Below are positions 9,430-17,087 of a DNA stretch of 43,104 bases, piece after piece (position 1 is the stretch's first letter; every line of letters starts with the position of its first letter). The DNA lies in NCBI GenBank assembly GCA_030150265.1, contig JASLGG010000036.1:1-43104 (forward strand), in the 5' to 3' direction. Under the pieces are notes generated by a model. It worked only from the letters and a program-made list of their open reading frames with translations. It did not search any database and was not told where the DNA came from. The stretch comes from Protaetiibacter sp. (GTDB lineage Bacteria; Actinomycetota; Actinomycetes; Actinomycetales; Microbacteriaceae). Position numbers and translations under genes: made by a program.

Positions 9430-11808
9430 TCACCTGGTCGGGTATCCGGCGCTCGCGAGCGCATAGTCGCCCTCCGCGCACGCGGTGAGCAGCCATCCGC
9501 CGTCGACCTCGGCGAGCTCGATCCGGTCGAGGCCCGTGCTCTCGCCGATCGCGGGCTTCGCGGCGCCCGGGATCCACACCTCCAGGCCGCACGCCCGCGC
9601 ATCCGCGGTGCCGGCCAGCCGGAACGTCGCGCCGTCGTCGCCCGCGGTGCCCGCCGCGAGCTCCGTGAGCACGCCCGGCGCCTGCCGCGGATAGGCGCGG
9701 CTCAGGATGCCGAGCAGCGCCGCCTTGCGCGGGGCGTCCTCACCCGTCGCGCAGTCCTCCGGCACGAGGCCGATGCCGAGCTCGCCGATGCCGTTCTGCG
9801 GGTCGCCGCACGCCTGCTTCCACACCCAGTAGGCGCTGCCGAGCATCCGCGCGTCCTCCTCGGCGGCGTAGCGGCCGAGCCGCGCGACGATGTCGGCATC
9901 CTCGCCCCAGTAGCCGTACTCTCCCGACCACAGCGGCATCCCGTAGCCGTCGGCGAGCCGCTGGGCGAGCCCGAACTGCCGCTCGATGCCGACGATCGTC
10001 GGCAGGCCGAGCGAGCGGTCCATCGTGATCGACTCGGCGTAGAGGTGCGGCGAGAACACGACGTTCGCGTCGTCGGTGAAGCCGCGCGCGGGCCCGGAGT
10101 CGATGCCGAGACCCGACCAGAGGATGCTCGGCTCGACGAACACGATCTGCGGCGCGCCCGCCCCGCGGATCGCCGCGATCGCCCGCGCCGAGAACTCGGC
10201 GAGCTTCTTCGAGGTGGTCACCGGCGCGGTCTCGCCGAAGCCGGGCTCGTTGAGCAGGTCGAAGCCGGCCACCGCGGGCTCGTCGCGGAACACCCCGGCG
10301 AGCTCGCCCCAGGTGCGCACGAGCGCGGACTGCACCCCGTCGGTGTCGAACCAGAAGTGCTCGAAGGCGCGATCGCCCGCCGGCGAGATGTCGCGCCCGG
10401 TGAACTCGCAGCGCGGCGCCCCGTCGGTGATCGTGGCCCACGCGGGCGCACCGTCGTAGCCCCACATCGGGTCGGTGCCGGGGCGGCATGCCGTGCCCTC
10501 CGGAGTCGGGGCGTTCCACCAGCCGTCCTGATGCATGTCGAGCACCGTGCGGATGCCGTGCCGCTTCGCCCAGGCGACCGCCTGCCGGATGCGGTCCAGG
10601 TATCCGGGGTCGAGCCGGCCCCGCACGGGCTCGAGCGCCGACCACGAGATGTTCAGCCGCGCCACGGTGAAGCCGTACGCCGCCATCCCGGCGAAGTCGT
10701 CCTCGCTGAGCGGGCGGGTGGCCGGCACCCCCGGCCGCGGCTGGAAGAAGTCGACGAGCTGGTTGACGTTGACCCCGCGCAGCAGCACCTGGTGGCCCTC
10801 GCCGTCGCCCAGGTGGCCGCCCTCGACCCGCAGGAACCCGGCGGGCACGGATGCGGCCTCCGGTGCCGCCGACGCCGGGGGCGCGGCCACGAGCGGGGCG
10901 GCGAGCGCAGCGGCGACCAGCAGTGCGACGCCTGCCGTGCCCTGGGCGAGGACCGCCGCGGGAGCGGCATCCGCGGCGGCACGCCGCCGGACCACCCGGT
11001 CGGCGACGAGCGCCACGATGCCGGCGAGCCAGCCGAGCGAGGCTCCGTACGAGAGCCCGTCGGCCACGTGCACGTAGGTGGCGAGGAGCGGCCACATATC
11101 GCCCCGGAAGCCGTCGTCGACGACGAGTCCGATGAGTCCCTGCAGCAGCCCGAACATGCCGCCCGCGACCATCGCGCCGAGCCACACCCCGAGGAGCCCC
11201 GGAACGCGGCGACGCATCCAGCGCAGGGCGAGGAACGCGCATCCGGCGAGCAGCAGCACCGCGACGACCGCGAGCAGCCCGCTCTCGACGCGCGGCGAGG
11301 GGAGGGATGCGGGGTAGGCGACGCCCTGCCACCAGGAGCCGGCCACGAGCGGAGCGACGACGCCGAGCGCGATCGCGGCGGGCAGCACCGTGCCGCGCTC
11401 GTGCACCCGCGGCTCACGACGTCCGCCCGCGAGCCACGTGACCGCCGCCACGATGAGCGCCGACGGCACCGCCTTCGCCGCGATGTAGCCGGCCGCCCAT
11501 CCGGAGAGCAGCACGTCGCCCGTCATCGCGAGGCAGCTGAGCGCCTGGGCGAGCAGTGCCGCGAGGGCGACCCCGGCCGTCATGGTCCAGAAGCGCTCGC
11601 CCGCCCGTACCGCAGCCCACCAGACCACCGCGAGCATCACGGGGGCGAAGACGAGGTAGCGGGCGAGCGGCCAGCCGAGCGCCGCCTGCGGCACGCCGCC
11701 CGGCCAGCCGACGAGCGCGAGCAGACCGGACGGGTCGATCGCCGCCTGGATCGCCAGCAGGACGGCGGTCGCCGCGACGGCGACGAGGGGGCGGCGGATG
11801 CGGCGCAT
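9430..11808 (-). CDS. Membrane-anchored GH5 glycosidase (endoglycoceramidase-like)
   Basis: 792 residues. Residues 1-290 hold about eight hydrophobic helices. Another hydrophobic stretch (about 286-315, ending PASAAP) looks like an internal export anchor. A glycoside hydrolase family 5 domain follows (about 323-700) and then a small beta-rich C-terminal domain (about 705-792). Catalytic residues are the acid/base Glu521 in LLNEPG and the nucleophile Glu630 in WSGEYG. RGVNVNQLVDFF and DMHQDGWW resemble the endoglycoceramidase branch, so a glycolipid or sterol-glucoside substrate is plausible. The ATG at 11808 has GGAG upstream. A membrane domain fused in front of an exported GH5 is unusual. 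It is divergent from tRNA-Arg. Confidence 0.85.
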   Translation of the reverse strand: MRRIRRPLVAVAATAVLLAIQAAIDPSGLLALVGWPGGVPQAALGWPLARYLVFAPVMLAVVWWAAVRAGERFWTMTAGVALAALLAQALSCLAMTGDVLLSGWAAGYIAAKAVPSALIVAAVTWLAGGRREPRVHERGTVLPAAIALGVVAPLVAGSWWQGVAYPASLPSPRVESGLLAVVAVLLLAGCAFLALRWMRRRVPGLLGVWLGAMVAGGMFGLLQGLIGLVVDDGFRGDMWPLLATYVHVADGLSYGASLGWLAGIVALVADRVVRRRAAADAAPAAVLAQGTAGVALLVAAALAAPLVAAPPASAAPEAASVPAGFLRVEGGHLGDGEGHQVLLRGVNVNQLVDFFQPRPGVPATRPLSEDDFAGMAAYGFTVARLNISWSALEPVRGRLDPGYLDRIRQAVAWAKRHGIRTVLDMHQDGWWNAPTPEGTACRPGTDPMWGYDGAPAWATITDGAPRCEFTGRDISPAGDRAFEHFWFDTDGVQSALVRTWGELAGVFRDEPAVAGFDLLNEPGFGETAPVTTSKKLAEFSARAIAAIRGAGAPQIVFVEPSILWSGLGIDSGPARGFTDDANVVFSPHLYAESITMDRSLGLPTIVGIERQFGLAQRLADGYGMPLWSGEYGYWGEDADIVARLGRYAAEEDARMLGSAYWVWKQACGDPQNGIGELGIGLVPEDCATGEDAPRKAALLGILSRAYPRQAPGVLTELAAGTAGDDGATFRLAGTADARACGLEVWIPGAAKPAIGESTGLDRIELAEVDGGWLLTACAEGDYALASAGYPTR

Positions 11809-11870
11809 GGCACTCCATCGTGATGCGGGCGGGGATGTGGCGGATGCGGGGCGGAGCCCCCGGCACGGAG

Positions 11871-11876
11871 AACCTA
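11871..11876 (-). promoter_or_regulatory. Possible -10 box of the GH5 gene
   Basis: TAGGTT on the minus strand would give a leader of about 55 nt ahead of the ATG at 11808. It is supported by position and sequence only. Confidence 0.3.
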
Positions 11877-11933
11877 CCGCACGGCCGCGCTCACCCGGTG
11901 CCCGCATGCCCGGGCGATCCTCCTCGGCTCGGA

Positions 11934-11939
11934 TACCCT
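11934..11939 (+). promoter_or_regulatory. Probable -10 box of tRNA-Arg
   Basis: TACCCT lies 12 nt before the mature 5' end of the tRNA. No convincing -35 is seen. Confidence 0.4.
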
Positions 11940-11951
11940 GGATGCGGTCCT

Positions 11952-12024
11952 CCCCCCGTAGCTCAGCGGACAGAGCGAGTGGTTTCTACCCACCAGGCCG
12001 GGGGTTCGAATCCCTCCGGGGGGA
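11952..12024 (+). tRNA. tRNA-Arg (anticodon TCT)
   Basis: A cloverleaf can be folded by hand. The acceptor is CCCCCCG/CGGGGGG with discriminator A (12024), the D stem is GCTC/GAGC, and the anticodon loop TTTCTAC (11983-11989) has TCT at 11985-11987. The T arm is GGGGG-TTCGAAT-CCCTC. The anticodon stem AGTGG/CCACC has one A-C mismatch at its outer pair. CCA is not encoded. It reads the AGA codon, which is rare in this GC-rich DNA. Confidence 0.93.
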
Positions 12025-12061
12025 CTCTCGCCGAGACCCGGCACCACATCCATATGCAAGT

Positions 12062-12080
12062 TATATAACCAGGGTATATA
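12062..12080. promoter_or_regulatory. Operator/promoter of the marR-MFS operon
   Basis: TATATAACC, a central A (12071) and GGGTATATA form a 9-bp-arm dyad with one mismatch. The right arm overlaps a TATATT -10 box (12077-12082). This AT-rich dyad just before a marR gene fits an autorepression site. Confidence 0.65.
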
Positions 12081-12089
12081 TTCGAGTGC

Positions 12090-12530
12090 GTGATGCACTC
12101 CGACATCCTCGAATCCCTCCTCGTCTCCACCCACCGGCTCACCCGCGTCGCCGCCCAGGCCACCGGCAGCACGACGCCCGCCGCGGTCTGGCGCACCCTC
12201 TCGATCCTCGAGACCGACGGCCCCATGCGAATCGGCGAGCTCGCCGCCGCGAGCCGGGTCACCCAGCCGGGCATGACCCGCCTGCTCGCCACCATGGTCG
12301 AGGAGGAGCTCGTGTCCCGCGTCGCCGATCGCGACGACTCGCGCGCCTGGCTCATCGTCGTCACCCGCAAGGGCGCACAGGCGCTCGCCGCCTGGCGCGC
12401 CCAGCTCGCCGAGACGCTCGAGCCGTGGTTCGGCGAGCTCAGCGAAGCCGACTGGGCCGCCCTCTCGGCGGCCGCATCCCTCCTCGAGAGCCGCCTCGGC
12501 GCCGACTCCGCGGTGGTGGCCGCCTCATGA
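12090..12530 (+). CDS. MarR-family transcriptional regulator
   Basis: 146 residues from GTG 12090 (the next codon is ATG 12093, an equally good start). A winged helix-turn-helix is visible: PMRIGELAAASRVTQPGMTR (about 47-66) for the recognition region, and VSRVADRDDSRAWLIVVT (about 77-94) for the wing. The dimerisation helices lie at both ends. The stop overlaps the ATG of an MFS exporter (ATGA), so it most likely represses its own operon through the dyad at 12062-12080 and is relieved by a substrate of the pump. The ligand is unknown. Confidence 0.9.
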   Translation: MMHSDILESLLVSTHRLTRVAAQATGSTTPAAVWRTLSILETDGPMRIGELAAASRVTQPGMTRLLATMVEEELVSRVADRDDSRAWLIVVTRKGAQALAAWRAQLAETLEPWFGELSEADWAALSAAASLLESRLGADSAVVAAS

Positions 12531-13777
12531 GCGAGCACAGCAGCGGCCACGGGGGCGGCGCCAACATCCTCAAGCAGCCGCGCGCCGTGTGGGCCGTCGC
12601 CTTCGCGTGCGTCATCGCGTTCATGGGCATCGGCCTCGTCGACCCGATCCTGCCCTCGATCGCGGCCGACCTCGACGCCACCCCCACCCAGACCGAGCTG
12701 CTCTTCACGAGCTACCTGCTCGTCACCGGCGCCATGATGTTCTTCACCAGCTGGCTCTCGAGCCGCATCGGCGCCCGCTGGACCCTGCTCATCGGCCTGG
12801 CCCTCATCGTGGCCTTCGCCGCCTTCGCGGGCCTCAGCGGCAGCGTCGAGGCGATCATCGGATTCCGCGCCGGCTGGGGCCTCGGCAACGCGCTCTTCAT
12901 CTCGACGGCGCTCGCCACCATCGTGGGCGCGGCGGCCGGCGGCAGCGGTGCGGCCATCATCCTCTACGAGGCCGCACTCGGCATCGGCATCGCCGTCGGC
13001 CCGCTGCTCGGCGGACTGCTCGGCCACGTGAGCTGGCGCGGCCCGTTCTTCGGCACCGCCGCGCTCATGGCGGTCGCCCTCATCGCGATCCTCGTGCTGC
13101 TCCCGAAGGACGCGGATGCCGCCCACCGCCCGGCGCCCGCGAAGCTGTCGGCGCCCTTCCGCGCCCTCGGCATCCCGGCTCTCGCCGTGCTCGCGCTCGT
13201 CGCGCTGTTCTACAACATCGGCTTCTTCGTGCTGCTCGCCTACACACCCTTCCCGCTCGGCTTCGACGCCATCGGGCTCGGCCTCACCTTCTGCGCCTGG
13301 GGCATCTCGCTCGCCGTCACGAGCGTGTGGGTCGCCCCGATCCTCACGGCCCGGATGCGGCGCACCACCGTGCTCGCGATCGTGCTGCCGCTGCTCGCGC
13401 TCGACCTCGTGCTCGCGGGCGTGCTCGTCGCGACCCCCGCGGCCCTCGTCGCGTGCGTCATCGCGGGCGGCCTGCTGCTCGGCGTCATGAACACCGTGCT
13501 CACCGAGTCGGTCATGGAGGCCACCGACCTGCCGCGCAGCGTCGCCTCCTCGGCCTACTCGGGCGTGCGCTTCCTCGGCGCCGCCGCCGCGCCGCCGCTC
13601 GCGACGGTGCTCGCCGAGCTCGGCAGCGCGGGGCTCCCCTACTTCGTGGGCGCCGCCTCGCTCCTGCTCGCGGGCCTGCTCGTGGTCGTCTTCCGCAGCA
13701 GGCTCGCGCGCATCGACCGCGACATCGTGCCGCCCGAGGCGGAGGCGGAGGCGATCGGCCTCGGCGACGCCGCCTGA
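12527..13777 (+). CDS. MFS multidrug-type efflux transporter
   Basis: 416 residues with about 12 transmembrane helices. The N-terminal helix region FMGIGLVDPILPSIAADL and the following helix-loop TSYLLVTGAMMFFTSWLSSR match drug:H+ antiporters. The motif-A loop is SSRIGARWTLL and the motif-C-like helix is GIGIAVGPLLGGLLG. It is translationally coupled to the marR gene by a 4-bp overlap, which supports an inducible efflux role. The substrate cannot be predicted. Confidence 0.9.
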   Translation: MSEHSSGHGGGANILKQPRAVWAVAFACVIAFMGIGLVDPILPSIAADLDATPTQTELLFTSYLLVTGAMMFFTSWLSSRIGARWTLLIGLALIVAFAAFAGLSGSVEAIIGFRAGWGLGNALFISTALATIVGAAAGGSGAAIILYEAALGIGIAVGPLLGGLLGHVSWRGPFFGTAALMAVALIAILVLLPKDADAAHRPAPAKLSAPFRALGIPALAVLALVALFYNIGFFVLLAYTPFPLGFDAIGLGLTFCAWGISLAVTSVWVAPILTARMRRTTVLAIVLPLLALDLVLAGVLVATPAALVACVIAGGLLLGVMNTVLTESVMEATDLPRSVASSAYSGVRFLGAAAAPPLATVLAELGSAGLPYFVGAASLLLAGLLVVVFRSRLARIDRDIVPPEAEAEAIGLGDAA

Positions 13778-13801
13778 CCCCGACCCGTCGGAGGTGATGA
13801 C

Positions 13802-13807
13802 TAAGGT
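13802..13807 (+). promoter_or_regulatory. -10 box of orn (leaderless type)
   Basis: TAAGGT, then exactly 6 nt, then the GTG start at 13814. Confidence 0.6.
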
Positions 13808-13813
13808 GAGAGG

Positions 13814-14437
13814 GTGAGCCAGGCACCCGAACGCCTCGTGTGGGTCGACTGCGAGATGACCGGTCTCGACCTCGAGGTCGACGAGCTCGTCGAGGTCGCC
13901 GTCGTCATCACCGACTACGAGCTCGTGCCCGTCGACCCCGGATTCAGCATCGTCATCAAGCCGGACGCCTCCGCCTTCGAGCACATGGGCGACTTCGTGC
14001 GCGAGATGCACACGGCATCCGGGCTCCTCGACGAGATCCCGAACGGGGTGACGCTCGCCGAGGCGGAGTACGAGGTGCTCGAGTACATCCTGCGCTTCGT
14101 GCCCGACCACGGCACGGCCCCGCTCGCCGGCAACACGATCGGCACCGACCGCGCCTTCCTCGCGAAGTACATGCCCCGCGTCGACGCCCACCTGCACTAC
14201 CGCAACGTCGACGTCTCCTCCATCAAGGAGCTCTCGCGCCGCTGGTACCCGCGCGTCTACTTCCAGGCTCCCGCGAAGAACGGCGGGCACCGCGCGCTCG
14301 CCGACATCCTGGAATCGATCCGCGAGCTCGACTACTACCGGCGAGTGGCCTTCGTGGCCGACCCCGGCCCCACGAGCGAGGAGGCGCGCACCGCCGCCGA
14401 GGAGGTCGTGGCGAAATGGGCTCCGCAGATACCGTAG
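13814..14437 (+). CDS. orn: Oligoribonuclease
   Basis: 207 residues, a DEDDh-family 3'-5' exoribonuclease that degrades 2-5 nt RNA and linear dinucleotides such as pGpG. The DEDDh residues are Asp12 and Glu14 (WVDCEMTG), Asp112 (NTIGTDRAFL), His159 and Asp164 (NGGHRALAD). The GTG at 13814 fits both the family N-terminus and the leaderless promoter. The C-terminal 25 residues (SEEARTAAEEV) are a helical extension common in actinobacteria. The last codons overlap the likely promoter of tRNA-His. The gene is usually essential. Confidence 0.96.
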   Translation: MSQAPERLVWVDCEMTGLDLEVDELVEVAVVITDYELVPVDPGFSIVIKPDASAFEHMGDFVREMHTASGLLDEIPNGVTLAEAEYEVLEYILRFVPDHGTAPLAGNTIGTDRAFLAKYMPRVDAHLHYRNVDVSSIKELSRRWYPRVYFQAPAKNGGHRALADILESIRELDYYRRVAFVADPGPTSEEARTAAEEVVAKWAPQIP

Positions 14438-14439
14438 AA
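14434..14439 (+). promoter_or_regulatory. Probable -10 box of tRNA-His, overlapping the orn stop codon
   Basis: TAGAAT spans the TAG stop of orn (14435-14437) and lies 26 nt before the mature tRNA. Confidence 0.45.
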
Positions 14440-14465
14440 TCGTCCGAGTTGCGTGAGCAGCGTAT

Positions 14466-14542
14466 GGCGGTCGTAGCTCAGTTGGTAGAGCGCTGGCTTG
14501 TGGTGCCGGATGTCGCGGGTTCGAGTCCCGTCGATCGCCCCA
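14466..14542 (+). tRNA. tRNA-His (anticodon GTG), CCA encoded
   Basis: G-1 (14466) pairs with discriminator C73 (14539), the identity mark of tRNA-His. The acceptor is GCGGTCG/CGATCGC, the D stem GCTC/GAGC, the anticodon stem CTGGC/GCCGG with loop TTGTGGT and GTG at 14500-14502. The T arm is GCGGG-TTCGAGT-CCCGT. CCA is encoded at 14540-14542, unlike in the nearby tRNA-Arg. Confidence 0.95.
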
Positions 14543-14548
14543 TCCGCT

Positions 14549-14574
14549 CTTCGAGGAGCACCGTCTCCTCGAAG
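14549..14574 (+). terminator. Strong hairpin after tRNA-His, no U-tract
   Basis: CTTCGAGGAG, loop CACCGT, CTCCTCGAAG: a perfect 10-bp stem directly after tRNA-His and 25 nt before clpS. No T-run follows, so it could be a U-less terminator, a processing or stability element, or an attenuator of clpS. Confidence 0.6.
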
Positions 14575-14598
14575 GGCCCCTCTCGAGACGCCTCCCCC

Positions 14599-14865
14599 GT
14601 GATCGAGCGCGAGCTCCGCGTCGCGCCGGACGTGCCGTGGGTGCTGATCGTGTGGAACGACCCGATCAACCTCATGAACTACGTCGTGCACGTGTTCCGC
14701 AGCTACTTCGGCTACCCGCGGGAGGAGGCGGAGCGGCTCATGCTGCTCGTGCACCACGAGGGGCGTGCGGTGGTGGCGTCCGGGGTCCGCGAGGAGATGG
14801 AGCGGCACGCGCAGGCCATGCACGACTACGGCCTGCAGGCGACGATCGAGAAGAGCACGCCGTGA
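14599..14865 (+). CDS. clpS: ATP-dependent Clp protease adaptor ClpS
   Basis: 88 residues from GTG 14599, the only valid upstream start in frame before the tRNA. ClpS hands N-degron substrates to ClpC/ClpA. The core is WVLIVWNDPINLMNYVV with the substrate-pocket NDP motif (20-22), followed by YFGYPREEAERLML and VHHEGRAVVASG, all typical. No Shine-Dalgarno is obvious and no TAnnnT box sits at the usual spacing. It may depend on read-through from the tRNA-His transcription unit past the hairpin. Followed after 10 nt by DUF2017, the usual actinobacterial partner. Confidence 0.93.
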   Translation: MIERELRVAPDVPWVLIVWNDPINLMNYVVHVFRSYFGYPREEAERLMLLVHHEGRAVVASGVREEMERHAQAMHDYGLQATIEKSTP

Positions 14866-14875
14866 GGGCCGTCCC

Positions 14876-15325
14876 GTGAGGATCGGGCGGATCGGCGACG
14901 AGCTCCACCTCGAGTTCGAGGCGGAGGAGGCCGGCCTCATGACGGTGCTCGCCCACCAGTTCGCCGACGTCGTGCGCGACCCCGAGCTCGACGACGCCCC
15001 GTTGCTCGCGAGGCTGTTCCCCGACGCCTACCGCGACGACGGCGAGGCGGCGGCCGAGTTCCACCGCTACACGCGCGACGAGCTCGAGCAGCGCAAGATC
15101 GCGGCCTCCGAGCGGATCGCGGCCATGGCATCCGAGGGGCTCGTGGTGCTCGACCGGGATGCGGCGGAGACCTGGGTGCGGGCGCTCACCGGCATCCGCA
15201 CGATGGTGGGCACGCGGCTCGGCATCCGCGACGACGGCGACGAGCCCGAGGGCACTCTCGCCGAGATCTACCGCTGGCTGGGCGAGCTGCAGTGGGTGCT
15301 CGTCGACGGATTGGAGTCCAGGTGA
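14876..15325 (+). CDS. DUF2017 family protein
   Basis: 149 residues from GTG 14876 (VRIGRIGDELHLEF). The protein is acidic and mostly helical. It has no recognised catalytic motif, although a conserved Arg-rich stretch (GIRTMVGTRLGIRDDGD, about 104-120) and a final TLAEIYRWLGELQWVLVD helix are typical of DUF2017. In actinobacteria it regularly lies between clpS and a zincin gene, as here, which suggests a link to regulated proteolysis; this is inference from context. The stop overlaps the next GTG by 4 bp. Confidence 0.85.
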   Translation: MRIGRIGDELHLEFEAEEAGLMTVLAHQFADVVRDPELDDAPLLARLFPDAYRDDGEAAAEFHRYTRDELEQRKIAASERIAAMASEGLVVLDRDAAETWVRALTGIRTMVGTRLGIRDDGDEPEGTLAEIYRWLGELQWVLVDGLESR

Positions 15326-15675
15326 GCCTCGAGCTGAGCGCCGCGGAGTTCGAGCGGATCGTGGTCGACGAGCTCGACGAGCTGCCCGACGAGATGGTCG
15401 AGGGGCTCGAGAACCTCGTGTTCGTGTGCGAGGACCGCCCCGAGGACGGCTCGCTCGACCTGCTCGGCGTCTACGAGGGCGTCGCCCTCACCGAGCGCGA
15501 CCGCTACGGATTCGGTGAGCTGCCCGACCGCATCGTGCTGTTCCGCGAGCCGCTGCTCGCGATCTGCGCCGACGAGGACGAGCTGCGCGACGAGATCCAC
15601 GTGACCCTCGTGCACGAGATCGCCCACTACTACGGCATCGACGACGAGGAGCTCCACCGCCTCGGCTGGGCCTGA
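15322..15675 (+). CDS. Metallopeptidase family protein (zincin-like, DUF1025)
   Basis: 117 residues. GTG 15322 is the likely start because it overlaps the DUF2017 stop (GTGA). The zinc motif HEIAHYYGID (near residues 95-104) is an HExxH followed by the downstream Asp/Glu cluster of the minimal zincin family PF06262. No signal peptide, so it is cytosolic. Third gene of the clpS-DUF2017-zincin unit. The gene is followed by a large palindrome that probably ends transcription from both directions. Confidence 0.9.
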   Translation: MSLELSAAEFERIVVDELDELPDEMVEGLENLVFVCEDRPEDGSLDLLGVYEGVALTERDRYGFGELPDRIVLFREPLLAICADEDELRDEIHVTLVHEIAHYYGIDDEELHRLGWA

Positions 15676-15690
15676 GGCCCCCGCTCCCCG

Positions 15691-15758
15691 CGAGCGCTAC
15701 CGAATCTGGCGAGCGCTGCTGCTGCGGGAGCCGCGCTCGCCAGATTCGGTAGCGCTCG
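15691..15758. repeat. 26-bp-arm perfect palindrome between convergent genes (probable bidirectional terminator)
   Basis: Arms 15691-15716 and 15733-15758 are perfect reverse complements around a 16-nt loop. The core reads CTACCGAATCTGGCGAG. The element lies 15 bp after the zincin stop and contains the last codons and TAG stop of the opposite-strand kinase. It may be a mobile palindromic element that replaced an older gene end. Confidence 0.85.
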
Positions 15759-16284
15759 GCGAGAGGATGAGGTCGGCCAGCTCCCGGGGATGCTCGGCCG
15801 CCGCGAACGCCTCCTCCTGGGCGGCCCAGCGCTCCCAGTGCGGCGCGTAGGCGTCGCCGTCGCGGGCGAGAGCGCGGGCCTTGCGCTCGGCGTCGTCGCG
15901 CTCGAGCCACCAGGCGTGATCGGCGAGCGGCCGTGAGGCCCGCGAGATCGCGCCGCACCCCTCCACGATGAGCGAGCCCGTGCGGTCGACGGATGCCGCC
16001 TTCCCCGCGCGATCGCCCGCCCAGTCCCAGCGCCGCCAGCCGCCGTGGCGCACGATGCCCGGCACCGCGGCTGCCCCCGCGGCGAGCCCGTCCCAGCCGG
16101 GGTAGACATCGTCGAGCGACACGAGCGTCGCCCCGGTCGCGGTGGCGAGCGCGCGGGCGAGCACCGTCTTGCCTGCGCCGGAGCGCCCGTCGATCAGCAG
16201 CACCCACGGCTGCGGGCCGGCGGCGAGGCGCGCGAGCAGCGGGGCGAGCTCGATCTCGGCGGCGCTCGTCTCGCGGGGGGTCAT
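15697..16284 (-). CDS. P-loop kinase (uridine kinase-like fold) in ECF operon
   Basis: 195 residues from ATG 16284, overlapping the ecfT stop (ATGA). Walker A is DGRSGAGKT near 32-40, followed by LVSLDDVYPGWDGL, which resembles the substrate-binding DD segment of uridine kinase/phosphoribulokinase-like enzymes. A later SLIVEGCGA is the usual Walker-B-like strand. As the last gene of a TPP-riboswitch operon it could phosphorylate a vitamin precursor such as HMP or thiamine, but no specific motif proves this. The final 20 residues are Ser/Arg-rich (GERGSRSSSARQIR) and are encoded by the palindrome 15691-15758, so the native C-terminus may have been altered. Confidence 0.75.
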   Translation of the reverse strand: MTPRETSAAEIELAPLLARLAAGPQPWVLLIDGRSGAGKTVLARALATATGATLVSLDDVYPGWDGLAAGAAAVPGIVRHGGWRRWDWAGDRAGKAASVDRTGSLIVEGCGAISRASRPLADHAWWLERDDAERKARALARDGDAYAPHWERWAAQEEAFAAAEHPRELADLILSPSATESGERGSRSSSARQIR

Positions 16285-17087
16285 CCGCGCGGCCCCAGGA
16301 TGAGGTTGAAGGTCCCGGCCGCCATCGACGCCCCGAGCGCGCACGCCGCGATCGCGACGCCGATCGCCACGAGCAGCCACTCGGCGCCCCCGAACCGCGC
16401 GACGCGGGCCGCGCTGCGGGGGGCATCGCCGCCGAAGCCTCGGGCCTCCATGGCGGTCGCGAGCGAGCCGCCGCGACGCAGGGCCAGCACGAGCAGGGCG
16501 AAGGCGACGGAGGCGAGGAACCGCATCCGTCCGAGCAGGCCACCCGCGTCGCCCACCCCGCGGGCGCGGCGGGCGAGCACGAGCGCGCGCCAGTCCTCGA
16601 CGAGCAGGCCCACGAGCCGGAACGCCGCGAGCGCCCCGAGCACGAAGCGCGCCGGCAGCCGCCAGGTCTGGATGAGGCCGTCGGCGAGGTCGGTGGGGTC
16701 GACCGTCGCCACGAGCAGCACGGCGGGCAGCCCGATCGCGAGCACGCGCAGCGCGGCCGCCGCGGCGAGCTGCAGGGACCCCTCACTCACGGTCGCCAGC
16801 AGGAAGCTCCCGTAGACCTCGCCCGAGGGCTGGCCGTAGAGCGCGAGCGTCACCGCGGTGAGCGGCGCGGCGACGACCAGCGGCAGCATCCGCACCGCGA
16901 GCGAGCGCAGCGGAACGCCCGCGAACGGCACGAGCAGCAGCTCGAGCGCGAGCGCGACGGCGCCGGAGACCCAGTCGATCGTCACGAGCAGGGCGAGGCC
17001 GACCGCGGCGGATGCGGCGATCTTGGCGACCGGGTTGATGCGGTGCACGAGGCGGTCGCCCCGCACCGGCGCGAGCAGGCCCGTCAC
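16281..17087 (-). CDS. ecfT: ECF transporter T component (EcfT)
   Basis: 268 residues from GTG 17087, overlapping the ATPase stop by 4 bp. It has five to six transmembrane helices. The coupling helices carry the EcfT signatures LARRARG (about 177-183) and MEARGFG (about 223-229), which dock to the two ATPase domains. N-terminal HRINPVAKIA is the typical D/NP motif. It works with the double ATPase and the S component as one uptake complex in the plasma membrane. Confidence 0.93.
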   Translation of the reverse strand: MTGLLAPVRGDRLVHRINPVAKIAASAAVGLALLVTIDWVSGAVALALELLLVPFAGVPLRSLAVRMLPLVVAAPLTAVTLALYGQPSGEVYGSFLLATVSEGSLQLAAAAALRVLAIGLPAVLLVATVDPTDLADGLIQTWRLPARFVLGALAAFRLVGLLVEDWRALVLARRARGVGDAGGLLGRMRFLASVAFALLVLALRRGGSLATAMEARGFGGDAPRSAARVARFGGAEWLLVAIGVAIAACALGASMAAGTFNLILGPRG

